From Rhizophlyctis rosea (lineage: Eukaryota; Chytridiomycota; Chytridiomycetes; Rhizophlyctidales; Rhizophlyctidaceae): 64,000 nt of DNA. Below are positions 1 through 10,583 of this stretch, one piece after another. The stretch lies in assembly GCA_027596075.1 (NCBI GenBank), contig JADGJC010000139.1:1-64000 (forward strand), read 5' to 3'. Within the stretch, counting starts at the first letter, position 1, and every line of letters starts with the position of its first letter. Below the pieces are notes generated by a model that ran no database searches, was not told the DNA's origin, and worked only from the letters and a program-made list of their open reading frames with translations. A program made the position numbers and the translations under genes.

Positions 1-1609
1 AAGACCATCCCATTGCTAGATTTCCACTGGCTGGGAAGGGTGGGCGGTCCCGGCTCAAACGTTGCGCATTTGTGTATCTTGCTTCTTTCATGAGGTTGTG
101 GTGTGTCGGTGGTGGTTGAGGTTTTCTGGGTCTGCCATGGCATTGCATTGCCATTGCGGTATAGTTTGTCTCAATTGATCGCTTTTGGCTTGTGGGCTGT
201 TCATCTGAATGGCCTTCTATCAAACCGAAACCGAAATTGATCCAAACTGTACCGATCTTGCATTTATCTTTTGACAAATCTTTTCATCTATTTCTGCCTT
301 TCAAGTGATTCTTGCGTTCATCGATGTTGGACGGTCGAGACCCCGTATGTATATACAGCCTTCGCATAATATGGATAAGCTATCTCTCTGAATGATGATA
401 CCGGCATTTGGTTGTACGGCTTCGGCCGGCTGATGAAAAACATCCGAGCTACCTAATCATTTCTATCTGACGCCGAGAGAAGCATGTGCATGTGCGGTTC
501 AGTCGTCAGAAGGACTGCATCCCGCTGGGTGGGTGGCCAGACGAGTAATAAACCTATTGTGGCCACCTGGGTTCGAAATTGTGATCATAACGTTGGCAGT
601 GGGTGCGAAGTCGCGATCCACACTTGATGTATTCCCCACCTATCTGGTGACCGCAATTCAATGGGCAATGATATTGAATGTGGCGAACCGAATGTTGTGC
701 TTTCACACTATGGCTGTGCCACAATTCAATGAATCAAAACGCCCTTCACGCGGAATGTTGGGGAAAAAGTGGGAGAACATCTGGCCCGGATGTGGAGTTG
801 GTTGTTCACGAGGACGGCGTTGTAACTTTGCTTGTTTTATTTCTTTCTATTTTGTGGGAATGGTATGCGCAGCAGCAGCTGCATGTCAATCAATAAGAGA
901 GACTTTCACGGTGAAAAGGGAACTTTTTCCTCTATTCGTCGGGCAAAAAGGCAACATGAGTGGTAGAAAACATTGCTCCAAAGTAACATCAATAAGGCTG
1001 AGCTCATGGTCAGATATGCAGACAATCAACTCCTCCAACAACAGGATTCATGGTGTGGTGAAGATTCAACAGTGTGAATTGTTCTCGCGTCCAGCATAAC
1101 ATGCAACATGCGCGTGACCACAACTTCAAGGACAAAGACGAAAATCAACTCAAGAAAGACCGACAAAATTCTTTTTACACAAAACTACACCACCCCACCA
1201 CAGTCCGCCGTCTTACGCACACCACTAACTACTGTTACAACAAAAAGAAAAGAGCAGAAAATAATGATAGTACACTTACTACAACTTGCTGATAACATAA
1301 GACAAACTGATGATACAAAAATGAAAAAAAAAGGGAGAAAACATTACGGCAAAAACAAAAGTGAATAAAGGGGGAAAACTATATATCGGAACCAAAGGGA
1401 ATTTTTGGTGGGTTATGTCCGTTCTGTACATGTCTATATATGTTTTGCGTCATATTTGGCGCGTGTTGTTTGGATGGTTTGTTCTGTTGTACAGAGTATA
1501 CGAGTCTCGGAGAGAGTGGGACAAAGACAAAGTATTTACAGGGCCAGAAAGCAATCGAAGGAAGAGATTGGTACGTTGGGTAGGCAGCGAAGGGAATGGA
1601 AGGCCGCGA
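1..1609. other. Left-edge stretch without a recognisable gene
   Basis: I read both strands and found only short open frames with no family resemblance and no convincing splice chain. The last few hundred bases before 1610 are AT-rich and A-rich on the + strand (about 1180-1380), which suits a 3' untranslated region of the minus-strand gene that ends at 1610. I see no repeat or RNA gene here. Confidence 0.4.
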
Positions 1610-3394
1610 TCAAACAGAAACGATGGGACCCCTCTGATCAGCCTGAGAAGACGCCGGGTACGGCCGAACCTGCATCTTCCCCAACTGATAATCTATTTGC
1701 TGCCTGGTCCGCTTCACCGCCCCCAAAAAGCTCGTGATAGCCTCCGCCTCCTCAATCTCCTCATCCGAACTCTCATCGCTCGTCATCATCAAATCCGCCA
1801 CCGCCCCATCACGGTCGCTCGCATCCGTGTCTTGCTCATAGAGACTGGTGAACCGCATGGGAGTGCTGGTTGCACTGGGAGGGCGAGCCCGACACTTGGC
1901 GACGGCCCGACGGTAGGCACGGTCCATTTCGGAGTCTTCGATGACGGCGGTCTCGAGCATGTCGCGCATGCGCTTGCGGTTTTGCTCAGATTCGCGGAGG
2001 CGTTGGCGGAGAGTTTCGATTTCGCGTTGGAGAGCATGGTTGACGGGAGGATCAGTGTCGACGACTGCTGAGAGGGGGCTGGGTTTGGGGGATGCTGTGA
2101 CGTTGCTGCTGCTGTTGCCGCGCGTAAGGGGACGACGGCGGGGACGGACGGGACGGGTTTCGTCATCCGACATGATGCTGTTGTCTGATTCGTCAGGTGG
2201 TGGGATGGCTTGGCCTTGTGCACCGCTCTTCAAGCGACCGAAAGTCCATTTGACCCCACACGCATTGCAGAGGGTGCGCTTCCCGGATGGGCCACGACGC
2301 CATTGAGGAGTGGAGGTCACGCCGCAGCCTTCACAGCACTTTCCGGCATGTGGTGGAGTTGGTTGACGCACAGATGGGGAAGCCAAGCGCTCTGCCTGGG
2401 GAGTGGACTGGCGTTCCGCAGCTGCAGGTCGACGTTTGCGCGTAGAATCGTCTTCGGTCTCGTCGTCCTCTCCTGGGTAGGCATGCCGGCGCGGAACGCG
2501 AGAAGTGGGAGGACGAAGGGACATGTAAGTGCTGCGTTGAGAGAGCTTTTCATGTGCTGAAGAGAAGGCCATTAATACTGGCAATTTTGAAGGCTATGCA
2601 ATTTGCACATCAAACCTACCATCATCGAAATCCGATTCTTCCGACGGAGTCTGGTAGTGAAGCTCGCGCTTCCGCTTCTTTCTGTCCCCTTCCTTGCCCT
2701 TGCCCTTCACCCCGGCTTGCTCCTCCCTCCTGCGCTCCTTCTCCCGTTCCAAGATACGCTGACGATCCATTTCGAACTGAATTTCCCGCTCCCTTTCCGC
2801 CTCCATCTCCGACTCCCGCTCCGTCTCCACATCAATGTCCCCCAAATCCCTCACCCGCTCCCTCAACAGATGCGGCAAAGCCGGAGGAGGGGTCTGCGCA
2901 ACAAAGTCTTGCTCCCTCTTCACCACAAAGGTCCTCCGCCGCTTCCTCGCTGGTTCCGCCTCATCCGTATCCTTGTCGAACGACAACAAGACCTCGCAAT
3001 CCTTTTCAATCCCAAACTGCCGAGCCAATAGTCGGGCGCTGTCCAGAGGAATCCACGTGCCCTGAAACCCAGCAAACCCACCCTGCACCTTCTCGTGCAG
3101 TCCACTGCACACGTCACGGTCGAGAATTTTGGTTCTTTGAGGTTTGGGGAGGCCGGCTGCGCGAAGGATTTGGGTGGCGTTGATCCAGCTGTCGGAGACG
3201 CGTTGCATGACGGGCACTCCTCGCACTTGCAGTTCGAAGACTGGCACACCGCTGTAGGCGGCCGCGCGTACGAGTGGCATGCTTTTGTTGAAGGAAGGTT
3301 GGTAGGAGGGCGAGAGAGGAGGTGGAGTGCTCAAAAGAGCAAAGGACGACGGGGAGGAGGTCGGGGTGGCGGGTTCGCGGGATACGGTGGGCAT
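1610..3394 (-). CDS. APSES (KilA-N) domain fused to a GATA-type zinc finger, transcription regulator
   Basis: Model: complement(join(1610..2556,2620..3394)), 573 aa, phase-consistent; the upstream in-frame extension to 3451 has no ATG. The first exon carries an APSES domain of the Mbp1/Swi4 kind: [12 protein letters not shown], then RTKILDRDV, then [18 protein letters not shown], ending near residue 130. These are the hallmark segments of the fungal G1/S regulators. A basic, Arg/Glu-rich segment follows. After a 63-nt intron comes a GATA zinc finger with C-x2-C-x18-C-x2-C spacing ([18 protein letters not shown], then LCNACG). A heptad-like coiled coil follows ([15 protein letters not shown]). 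No ankyrin repeats are visible, unlike Mbp1/Swi4. It probably binds DNA through two domains and may dimerise. Targets are unknown. The joining intron has good ends (GTAGGT..CTTCAG) and phase 1 on both sides, so one gene is likelier than two. Confidence 0.8.
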
Positions 3395-4762
3395 TCCGCT
3401 TCGTATATTTGAGGTAGATGTACAGGTAAACGCGGTATATGTGTATTGCACGGCTTTGTGAAGATTGCCGAGTTACTTAGGTTTTCCGATCGCGTAACGT
3501 GTTTTTAACTGTTTCACACCTTTGCGTAGTTTGCACGTACAACGTATATATCAGAAGTTCCCGTTTTATGAAGAAACCCTTTTTTAACAGTTTCAGCAAT
3601 CAAGCGATTGTGCACGTTTAGGATGATGAGAAATGGACCAAAGGGAAAAAAAAACCACGCCAGGGATTAAGACCCGGACTGCTGCTGCCTTCGAAGCGCC
3701 TGGGTCTGGGTTTGCAAGCCCTTGGGGCCGCGAACGCCTCTAGGGCGATCTATTATGGGTCGATTCTGGGCGGAGTGGGCCGATCTGGGAATGGGAAATT
3801 GGGCGGGAATGGCCCCCAATTGGCACATCATCTGTGAGCGACATTGGGTCGACAGACGATCGCGTGGGCATGTGACACACAACCTTTCTAAGAAGGGTCC
3901 AACAGTCGTGTGGGTGGACCCTGCAGGCACAGTCGCGCACTTTGGGAAGGGCACAGTCACGTTGGTAGGGCAGGAGTTACACAGTCCGTCCAGCAACTTC
4001 TGGAAAATTTGATACATACCATTGAATTTTTTGAGATCGACAACTCTTGTGCAACATGCGCTAGAGGGATCGGCCCACCGCCAACTGACCGTCAAATTTT
4101 GGTGGGGTTTGTGCAACTTGTGACAAAGCACTTGGGCATTTGGACCCTGGAAGGCCGCGCCAAAGGGTCCAACCCTGTTCTTCGCATCGTGTGGTTTTTG
4201 ACACCAAAAACAGAGCAGAACCCTCGCGTTGTCCATATTTGACAGTTGAGAGCAACACCTGTTCCATTGCTAGCAGCTACTGGCATCCATGAATCAAAAT
4301 ACTCATAGATTGCATCCTTGCAAATTTCTGAGCTCATAAGTCATCCATTGAGCATCAAAATGCTTCAGCAAAGGTGCATCATTCACATTTGACAAGTCCA
4401 TTGGTGAGTCCCCATGGACAAGGGGCAAGTAGACGTATTGTGAGATATAGGCATCGCTCTTGTGGTACGGTCGAACTCGCATTTGGATCTGCCGAGGATC
4501 TCATTGGGACGTCTCTCACCCCCTCGTGACGCAATCAATGTGACTGACCCGAACGAACACGTCATATTCATCGTCCAACCTCTGTAACAAGCAGGTTCGA
4601 GGGCGCTGCGGTTTCGACATCCAGCAGCATGTCGCACAAAAAGCAATCCAACAATCATCCGCAACCCGCCTCGATCATCCAATAAGCATTGTATTTATAC
4701 GTACACCTCTCCGCATGCCATCGTCAATATGTCGGAGGAAAATTGATATCCGCAAGAAAAAT
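3395..4762. other. Intergenic region upstream of the APSES-GATA gene
   Basis: This 1.37-kb stretch lies between the start of the APSES-GATA gene and the 3' end of UMP1. The minus strand holds a 189-codon open frame (3667-4236) rich in Cys, Pro and Arg, but it has no domain I recognise, and the opposite strand is similarly open. It may be a long promoter or decayed mobile DNA. I could not assign a gene. Confidence 0.35.
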
Positions 4763-5543
4763 TTACAACCGGCCCATCCCAAGAGAATGCTCCATAGCCG
4801 CGTGCGGGTCAATGTACGATGTAGTGAGATCGGGGTCTGCAATTCAATTATTGACATGGATGAGCACATGCACTTCCCGCCGCCACCCGGCATAAGGTAA
4901 ATCTTCCAGCACATACCTCCTAGGAAGTCCTCATAATCAATCGTCATATCTCGTCCATCAAGGATGTCTTGCGAGAGGTTTGATACGGGAAGAACAGGGA
5001 TGCGTTTGGGCTATTCGCAGAGTATTCATGAGTTCCAACGTGACTTTATCAAAAGCGCAGGAGGGAAAGACACTAAAACACGCGCAGTCCCACCTGTGAC
5101 AACAAAGTCCTCTCCATTTGCAACCGAATCGGTGCATGAACGCCAAACGCGCGGCGATGCATCTCATACCGCAACTGAAGTTGAGTCTCTTCCCAGTTCT
5201 ATTGTAGGTCCAAAATACTTTGTGTCAACATGTGCGACGCAAAACACCGCTTCCTCCATTGACAAGACCACACCAACCTTTCCCACAGAATTTTCAATCG
5301 GATGTCCAGGAATGATTTCACTTCTTACAGTCCGGATGCCGTCCCGCAGCGTATCATGGACGCCATATTCGGCGTTGGATGCGCCGACGGTCTTGGATGG
5401 TGCTTGGGCTGTTGAGGGGAAGAGGCGGAGTCCGTTTGTCTATCGAAGGAAAGTTCGGTGCAATATGAGGATGGTTGCCAGGGAGGGAAACACAGTCAAT
5501 ATTGATGAATCGGTGATTGCGATCGGTTGCCACTTACCATCAT
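4763..5543 (-). CDS. UMP1: Proteasome maturation factor Ump1/POMP
   Basis: Model: complement(join(4763..4836,4917..5010,5094..5198,5278..5439,5538..5543)), 146 aa, all phases consistent. Ump1 is the chaperone that joins half-proteasomes and is degraded when the 20S core matures. The family signature is clear across exons: EYGVHDTLRDGIRTVRSE then PGHPIEN, next LQLRYEMHRRAFGVHAPIRL, then PVLPVSNLSQDILDGRD, and the C-terminal FLGDPDL..DPHAAMEHSLG. Length matches the family (about 140-150 aa). The first coding exon would hold only two Met codons (ATGATG) before a GTAAGT intron; an alternative upstream start cannot be excluded. The gene is head-to-head with SDHAF4, sharing about 290 bp of promoter. 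Confidence 0.9.
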
Positions 5544-5834
5544 TGCTGATTGGTGGGATGGAGATTTTTGGGTAATGGGGAGGTGGGAAATTTTGAGAAG
5601 GGTGGGTTGGAGGGAGGCCAGGAGTTGGGAGGGAAACGACAAGGGTGCCTGGTGGTGGCTTTGGTCAGCCACGTCGCCACCGGAGGGAGGTTCGGAATCT
5701 TCAGACCTGAAATCTTCCCTTCCGCAATTTCCCCCTTCCACTCATTCCTTTTAACATACCTACTTACTGGTATTGGTATCAAGCCGTACCAAGCCCCATT
5801 CCCTTACAGCAACCCCTGAATAAATTCGACAGCC

Positions 5835-6188
5835 ATGCTATCTCTGCAACGACTACCCCTCCGCCGTCTCCTACGACCCTCCTTCAACTCACCACTCACC
5901 CGCCAAAACTCCACCAAACCCGCACCACCATCCGACCCACGCTTCTCCGCACCCGGTCCACTCCCTCTCGGCGACTCAAAAGCTCAAAAAGAATTCGAAC
6001 AGCTCATCAAGCAGCACAACGACAACCTATCATCAACAGATACACATCCAGACGCGGAGAAGGAGCCCATATCACCGGAATTCGAAGGGGAGAAGAACCC
6101 GATAACGGGCGAGATTGGCGGACCTAAGGGCAAGGAACCCACTCGGTACGGGGATTGGGAACGTAAGGGACGTGTGTATGATTTTTGA
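5835..6188 (+). CDS. SDHAF4: Succinate dehydrogenase assembly factor 4 (DUF1674)
   Basis: Single exon, 117 aa. The C-terminal DUF1674 signature is intact: EKNPITGEIGGPKGKEPTRY followed by GDWERKGRVYDF at the very end. The N-terminus (Leu/Arg-rich, RRLLRPSF..RQNS) looks like a mitochondrial presequence. The protein is expected to bind flavinylated SdhA in the matrix and protect it until complex II is assembled (Sdh8 in yeast). The start at 5835 is the first ATG after the divergent promoter. Length and architecture are normal for the family. Confidence 0.93.
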   Translation: MLSLQRLPLRRLLRPSFNSPLTRQNSTKPAPPSDPRFSAPGPLPLGDSKAQKEFEQLIKQHNDNLSSTDTHPDAEKEPISPEFEGEKNPITGEIGGPKGKEPTRYGDWERKGRVYDF

Positions 6189-6326
6189 TGCAGCATAGTT
6201 GTGTCGAAATCAGGAACGGGAATATAGATGTCAATGTAAATTTTGTATATACATATGGTACGATGCTCATGTAGGTTCTACTGTACAAATTGCGAGTGTT
6301 GGTGCATGGCAGGGAAGAGTCGCTCG

Positions 6327-7679
6327 CTATGAGTGATCCAGTGGAGGCATATCGTCGTCGTCGTCATCCTCCACCTCTTCCTCATCAACCATGTCCTCTC
6401 CGTCCGCCGTAACCTCATCCCCCCACTGCTCCAAAATATCATGTACCAAACTCCCCGGCCCCGACGCAGCCCCACCGCCCAACCCCTCCATCCCATCCTC
6501 ATCCCCCGCCAAATACTTCTCCTTAACATTCTCAAAATCCTCCATCCACCTCCCCACTCTCTCCGCCGTCTGGAAGATACTCTCGTTCCCCACCTCCAAG
6601 CCTCCATAAACATAACCGTTCGTCTTATCGATCGCCCGTGCCAGATTTATGACCGATTCCTTGTCTTCAATACATAATGTGTAAAACCCGACGAGGGAGA
6701 AGTCCTCGACGAGTTCACATAACGCGGAATTTAGGGCGGCGTACCGTGCAGTTGATGGGTTTGTGTTTAGTGATTCGAGAAGGTAGGATAGATCTTGAAC
6801 TTCAGTGTAATAGTCCAGGCTGAATGCTGCACATTGAGACAGTCAGGTCTTGACTCAATCGATAGAGTTTGGTAGAGCACACTTACCTAGCTTGCCGTAT
6901 GATTCCATCAGATCTACCTTCGACAGAACATTGATATGGGGAAGTTCCAGTTGTATCATTGTTTTCAGAGATAGTAGGAGCATAGCAACGTATTTGGAAG
7001 GATCGACACAATAATGAGCGTCGACCAGATGGACCGAGGTCAGCTGAGGCGGAATCGATATTAGATGCCGGGCGATGGGCCTTTCATCCACACGCGTGAC
7101 TTACTCGATAGTCCAGCTTCTGTAACCGATTGACGATGTTTCGTACCGAGTTATGATGCGTAAACAGCTCAACTTGGCCAGGGCAATCGAACAATATGTA
7201 TTTGTCTGCAAGCGGGCACCAGTTGACTCTGACATGGATGGCACCATACAAATAGCGATTTGTTCCTCACCTCCCAAGCTCTTCAAGCGCTGTTCCAACC
7301 AGTCAAAGTTCTTGTCAAGGTACTCCATGCAATATATCAACCCTACACGAAGGTGTCAACAGTCAGTCGACGAACGGCAAGACTTGCTCATTGACAAGCA
7401 CATACCCCCGTTCGGTCCCAGTCCGAATTCTTCCATACAGTCTTCCAGCGTGATGAGCTCTGAGACATCGATGTCGGGGGTATAGGGTAGCCCGTCATTT
7501 GCTGGGTCAAGGTTCACGATTGCAGCCTCCCTGTTCGAAGTTTGGGTCAGCGACGACGCCAGCGGGAAAGCATAAGGAAAAGCGTACCGTTTAGTCGCGG
7601 CATAAAACTGGGACATACCGTAGCAGTAGGTCGTCTTGCCTGACCCTGGTGGGCCCACGACTATTTGACCGAAGGGCAT
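6327..7679 (-). CDS. GPN2: GPN-loop GTPase 2
   Basis: Model: complement(join(6327..6826,6887..7043,7105..7205,7271..7342,7406..7530,7588..7679)), 348 aa, phases consistent. The P-loop is [13 protein letters not shown] near the N-terminus. The G2-like segment with NLDPAND and the diagnostic GPN motif (FGLGPNGG) follow. The G3-like segment FDCPGQVEL and an NVLSKVD stretch complete the GTP site. The tail is acidic and ends [11 protein letters not shown] GTPases work in cytoplasmic assembly and nuclear import of RNA polymerase II; residue patterns (YCMEYLDKN) suit GPN2 better than GPN1 or GPN3. I chose the ATG at 7679 because it sits directly before the conserved [15 protein letters not shown]. 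Head-to-head with PAM16. Confidence 0.92.
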
Positions 7680-8080
7680 TGTGGCAGGGGTTGTCAGTTG
7701 TAATGCATGGGAAAGTTGAAAGTTCAAAGGGAAGTCCAGAAACATGGCTACAGTTGTTTACCATGCGATGATGTGGCTTGCGAAATCACATTTCTAAGCC
7801 GCACGCTGCACTGATGGAATGGTTGATGGTGACTCAAGGATCCTCACAGAAATTTCATCCCCACTCCCTCTCCGAAATTTGCTCGCGAACGTGTCAACGG
7901 AATTGTTCCGCTCTCAAAAGTAGCATCACCGGCTAGTTCACATATCAGTTGACGAACAATATCCGAGGCACTGCGTTGGTTGCTATCCTATCATCCTTCA
8001 GTAACCTCCAGCCTTTTCAGCCCGAAGTTCTCTGTATCCTCCCGCCTCCCACAGTTTCCGTCCACCTCCACCTGTAAACA

Positions 8081-8701
8081 ATGCATGTGCGTTGCTGGAA
8101 CGACTTACGACGGAATATTTTTATGTGGTTGCTCGAGCGCTTCATAGTTCTAACCTGCTGCTTCCCTGTTCCGTACTACAGCCCGCAAGACTAATAACAC
8201 AAATCGTGGTGGTCGGCACCCAAATTTTCGGCCGAGCATTCGTAGAGGCATATAAACAAGTAGCAGCAAGTATGTATTTGCCGCCGACTTTCTTTGATTC
8301 ATGTGTACCTTGTCATGGGTTGACTTATCAACGCCCATACGGAAACAGATTCAGCAAAAGGAGCAGGAGCAGTAACGGGTAAAGCCGCCTTGGACGCAGC
8401 AACACGGAAAACGGGTATGGGCATAGACGAAGCCGCTCAAATTCTGAATGTAGAGAAGGACGCGGGGTTGGAGGATGTCATGAAGGTAAAGGAATGCCTC
8501 TCTCTGTCGTCACTCTGGAACCACATGACCCTGATCGCCAACATCCTCCAGAAATACGAACACCTCTTCAAAGTAAACGACCCAGCAACAGGCGGATCAT
8601 TCTACATCCAATCCAAAATTTTCCGGGCAAAAGAGCGGTTAGAGATGGAGCTTCAACGGCGGGCGGGGGTGGACGGGGACCAGAGCGCACCGTCAAATTG
8701 A
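8081..8701 (+). CDS. PAM16: Import motor subunit PAM16 (TIM16)
   Basis: Model: join(8081..8086,8182..8269,8349..8485,8552..8701), 126 aa. The first exon encodes only Met-His, followed by a GTGCGT intron. The protein then reads [20 protein letters not shown], typical of the PAM16 N-terminal membrane-associated helix. The degenerate J-like domain follows ([15 protein letters not shown].., [32 protein letters not shown]). PAM16 pairs with the J-protein PAM18 to control mtHsp70 at the TIM23 channel on the matrix side. The HPD motif is absent, as expected for PAM16. Length matches the family. Confidence 0.93.
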
Positions 8702-9624
8702 TGAAGGGGGGGAAATTGGGGCGGCGCGCGGGAGGAATGTAACCGTAATGGGCAGTTTTGGGGCGGGACGGCGGGAATCGGGATGGGATGGGAGTCCCTG
8801 GCAGGGGAAAACACATGTACAACAAACCAACAACATTCCACGTTATATCTTTACTTTATTTAGTTTTGTAGAACGCAGCTTATCCACATCCTTGAAAAGG
8901 GAATGTACCTTCTTGTTTATAGAGCATTTTGTTTACTAGCAATTTGGGGTGGCCTGGATTTGCATGCTTGTTGAAAGTTTCGTTTCGTGGACACTTCATA
9001 TGGACTGTGACAAACAGATGGAAATTCTTGAAACGCACATATGAATCGTTGCGTTTTTGGATGATGCTGGTCGGGGACGGTTGCAATCATGCAGTCGGTG
9101 GATCAGCGAAGATTCTGCAAAGGTGCAAGACCATTGAGGGAACTTCACCCTCAGTCGCGCCTCTTGATCAAGTTGATGAAAACTGCAGACAATCGATTGG
9201 TGGAATTTGGAGTTTCGATGCACCCACCCACTGAAGCAAAACGCTCCAAAACCTCACCAAAAACCCCAAAACAAAGATTACAGTATGGTACGATATATTC
9301 AAAGGTCAGAAACCAACTTTTATACAAAGAGTGCGCAAAGCTTGAACTGTTTTAAGACCCGACAATTTTCCCTCCCAAAGAAAAAAAAAGAAATAAGGAA
9401 AAAGGGGGATCCGAAAAGCAAACTGAGCTAAAGGTGTTTTGTGGGGATTTTTTTGGTTGTTATTTACTGTTTTTGACGGGGAAATTTTGTTGTGCTTGTT
9501 TCAAAAAAGGGGGGCAGAGTGAGGAAGGAAGAGAAAAGGCGGCGGACAGAGGAAGGAATAGGGATCTCCCGTTCCCGTCGCCGGGTTGTAGGCAGACGGA
9601 GGGAACATAGATGATGACGTTGCC
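8702..9624. other. Convergent 3' region between PAM16 and TBP
   Basis: This 0.9-kb stretch separates two convergent genes. It includes an A-rich segment on the + strand near 9375-9430. No gene, repeat or structured RNA was recognised. Confidence 0.4.
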
Positions 9625-10583
9625 TTACGGCTTGCGGAATTCTGTTCAATCAGAGACTGTTAGCGACCACGAAAAAGCAGTTATGATAGAACACCACACG
9701 ACAGTACCAATCAACAAGGGGTAGATCTTTTCAAAGGCCTCGTAGATTTCTTGCCGGACCTTCGCTCCCGTGAGCACGATCTTGCCGGACACGAAGATGA
9801 GCAGAACGATCTTGGGCTTTGCCATCCGGTAGATCAGGCCAGGGAAGAGCTCAGGCTCGTACTGAAATTGATGCCGAATGAGCAACCGGACCAACGATTG
9901 GCCGTAATAACATACAATGACAAAGTACTCACCGACGACCATTGACCGTGGGCGTAGGTCAGACCCTCCAGACGGATGGGGAACTTGACGTCGCATGAAC
10001 CGACGATGTTCTGGATCTTGAAGTCGATGAACTTGGCCTGGAACCCGAGCTTTTGGATGATGCGCGCGTATTTGCGGGCCGCGAGCTTTGACGCTTCTTC
10101 GCTCTTGGCACCCGTAACGACCATCTTGCCCGACGCGAAGATCAGAGCGGTGGTCTTTGGGTCACGGATGCGCATGATGACGGCGGCGAATCGCTGTTAC
10201 GGATGATTGGTGATGCAGGTTATAAATGATTGGAATTGAAGGGCGGACATACCTTTGGGTTGTACTCAGCATTGCGGGCGTGAAGGGCGATCGTCTTCAG
10301 GTCCAGTTTGCAATCCAAGTTCACAGTCGCCACGATGTTTCTTATAAATCAAATATAGTTAGTCGCAAAATCAAATGCACATGCCACAGGAAGCCATGGA
10401 ATGAAGGGCCATAAAAACATGGTGCCGACGCCTTCAGCCTCCAGTTCCATCACAACTACAGCAGCAGAAGCTCATCAATACTCACTGAAGGACAGGAGTA
10501 ATCCCAGATGGGTTCGTCGAGCCTTCAGCATTCTGAGTCTGAGCCGAGGGGTTGGAAGGTCCACTGACAGCGACGGCCGACAT
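9625..10583 (-). CDS. SPT15: TATA-binding protein
   Basis: Model: complement(join(9625..9641,9708..9861,9933..10193,10253..10340,10486..10583)), 205 aa, phases consistent. A short Ser/Pro/Gln-rich N-terminus leads into the saddle domain. First repeat: [20 protein letters not shown], then [20 protein letters not shown] and [12 protein letters not shown]. Second repeat: [20 protein letters not shown], then [13 protein letters not shown] and GKIVLTGAK. The last coding exon is only 17 nt and restores the universal EFRKP-like C-terminus; without that splice the protein would end in unrelated residues. TBP nucleates preinitiation complexes of all three nuclear RNA polymerases. Confidence 0.95.

Noticed and set aside
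3667..4267. Cys-rich open frames as a transposon-derived zinc-finger gene
   Set aside because: Cysteine spacing fits no known finger, the opposite strand is equally open, and no terminal repeats or transposase motifs are present.
4964..5575. 203-codon open frame on the plus strand
   Set aside because: It is the antisense shadow of UMP1, whose exons match the family on the minus strand.
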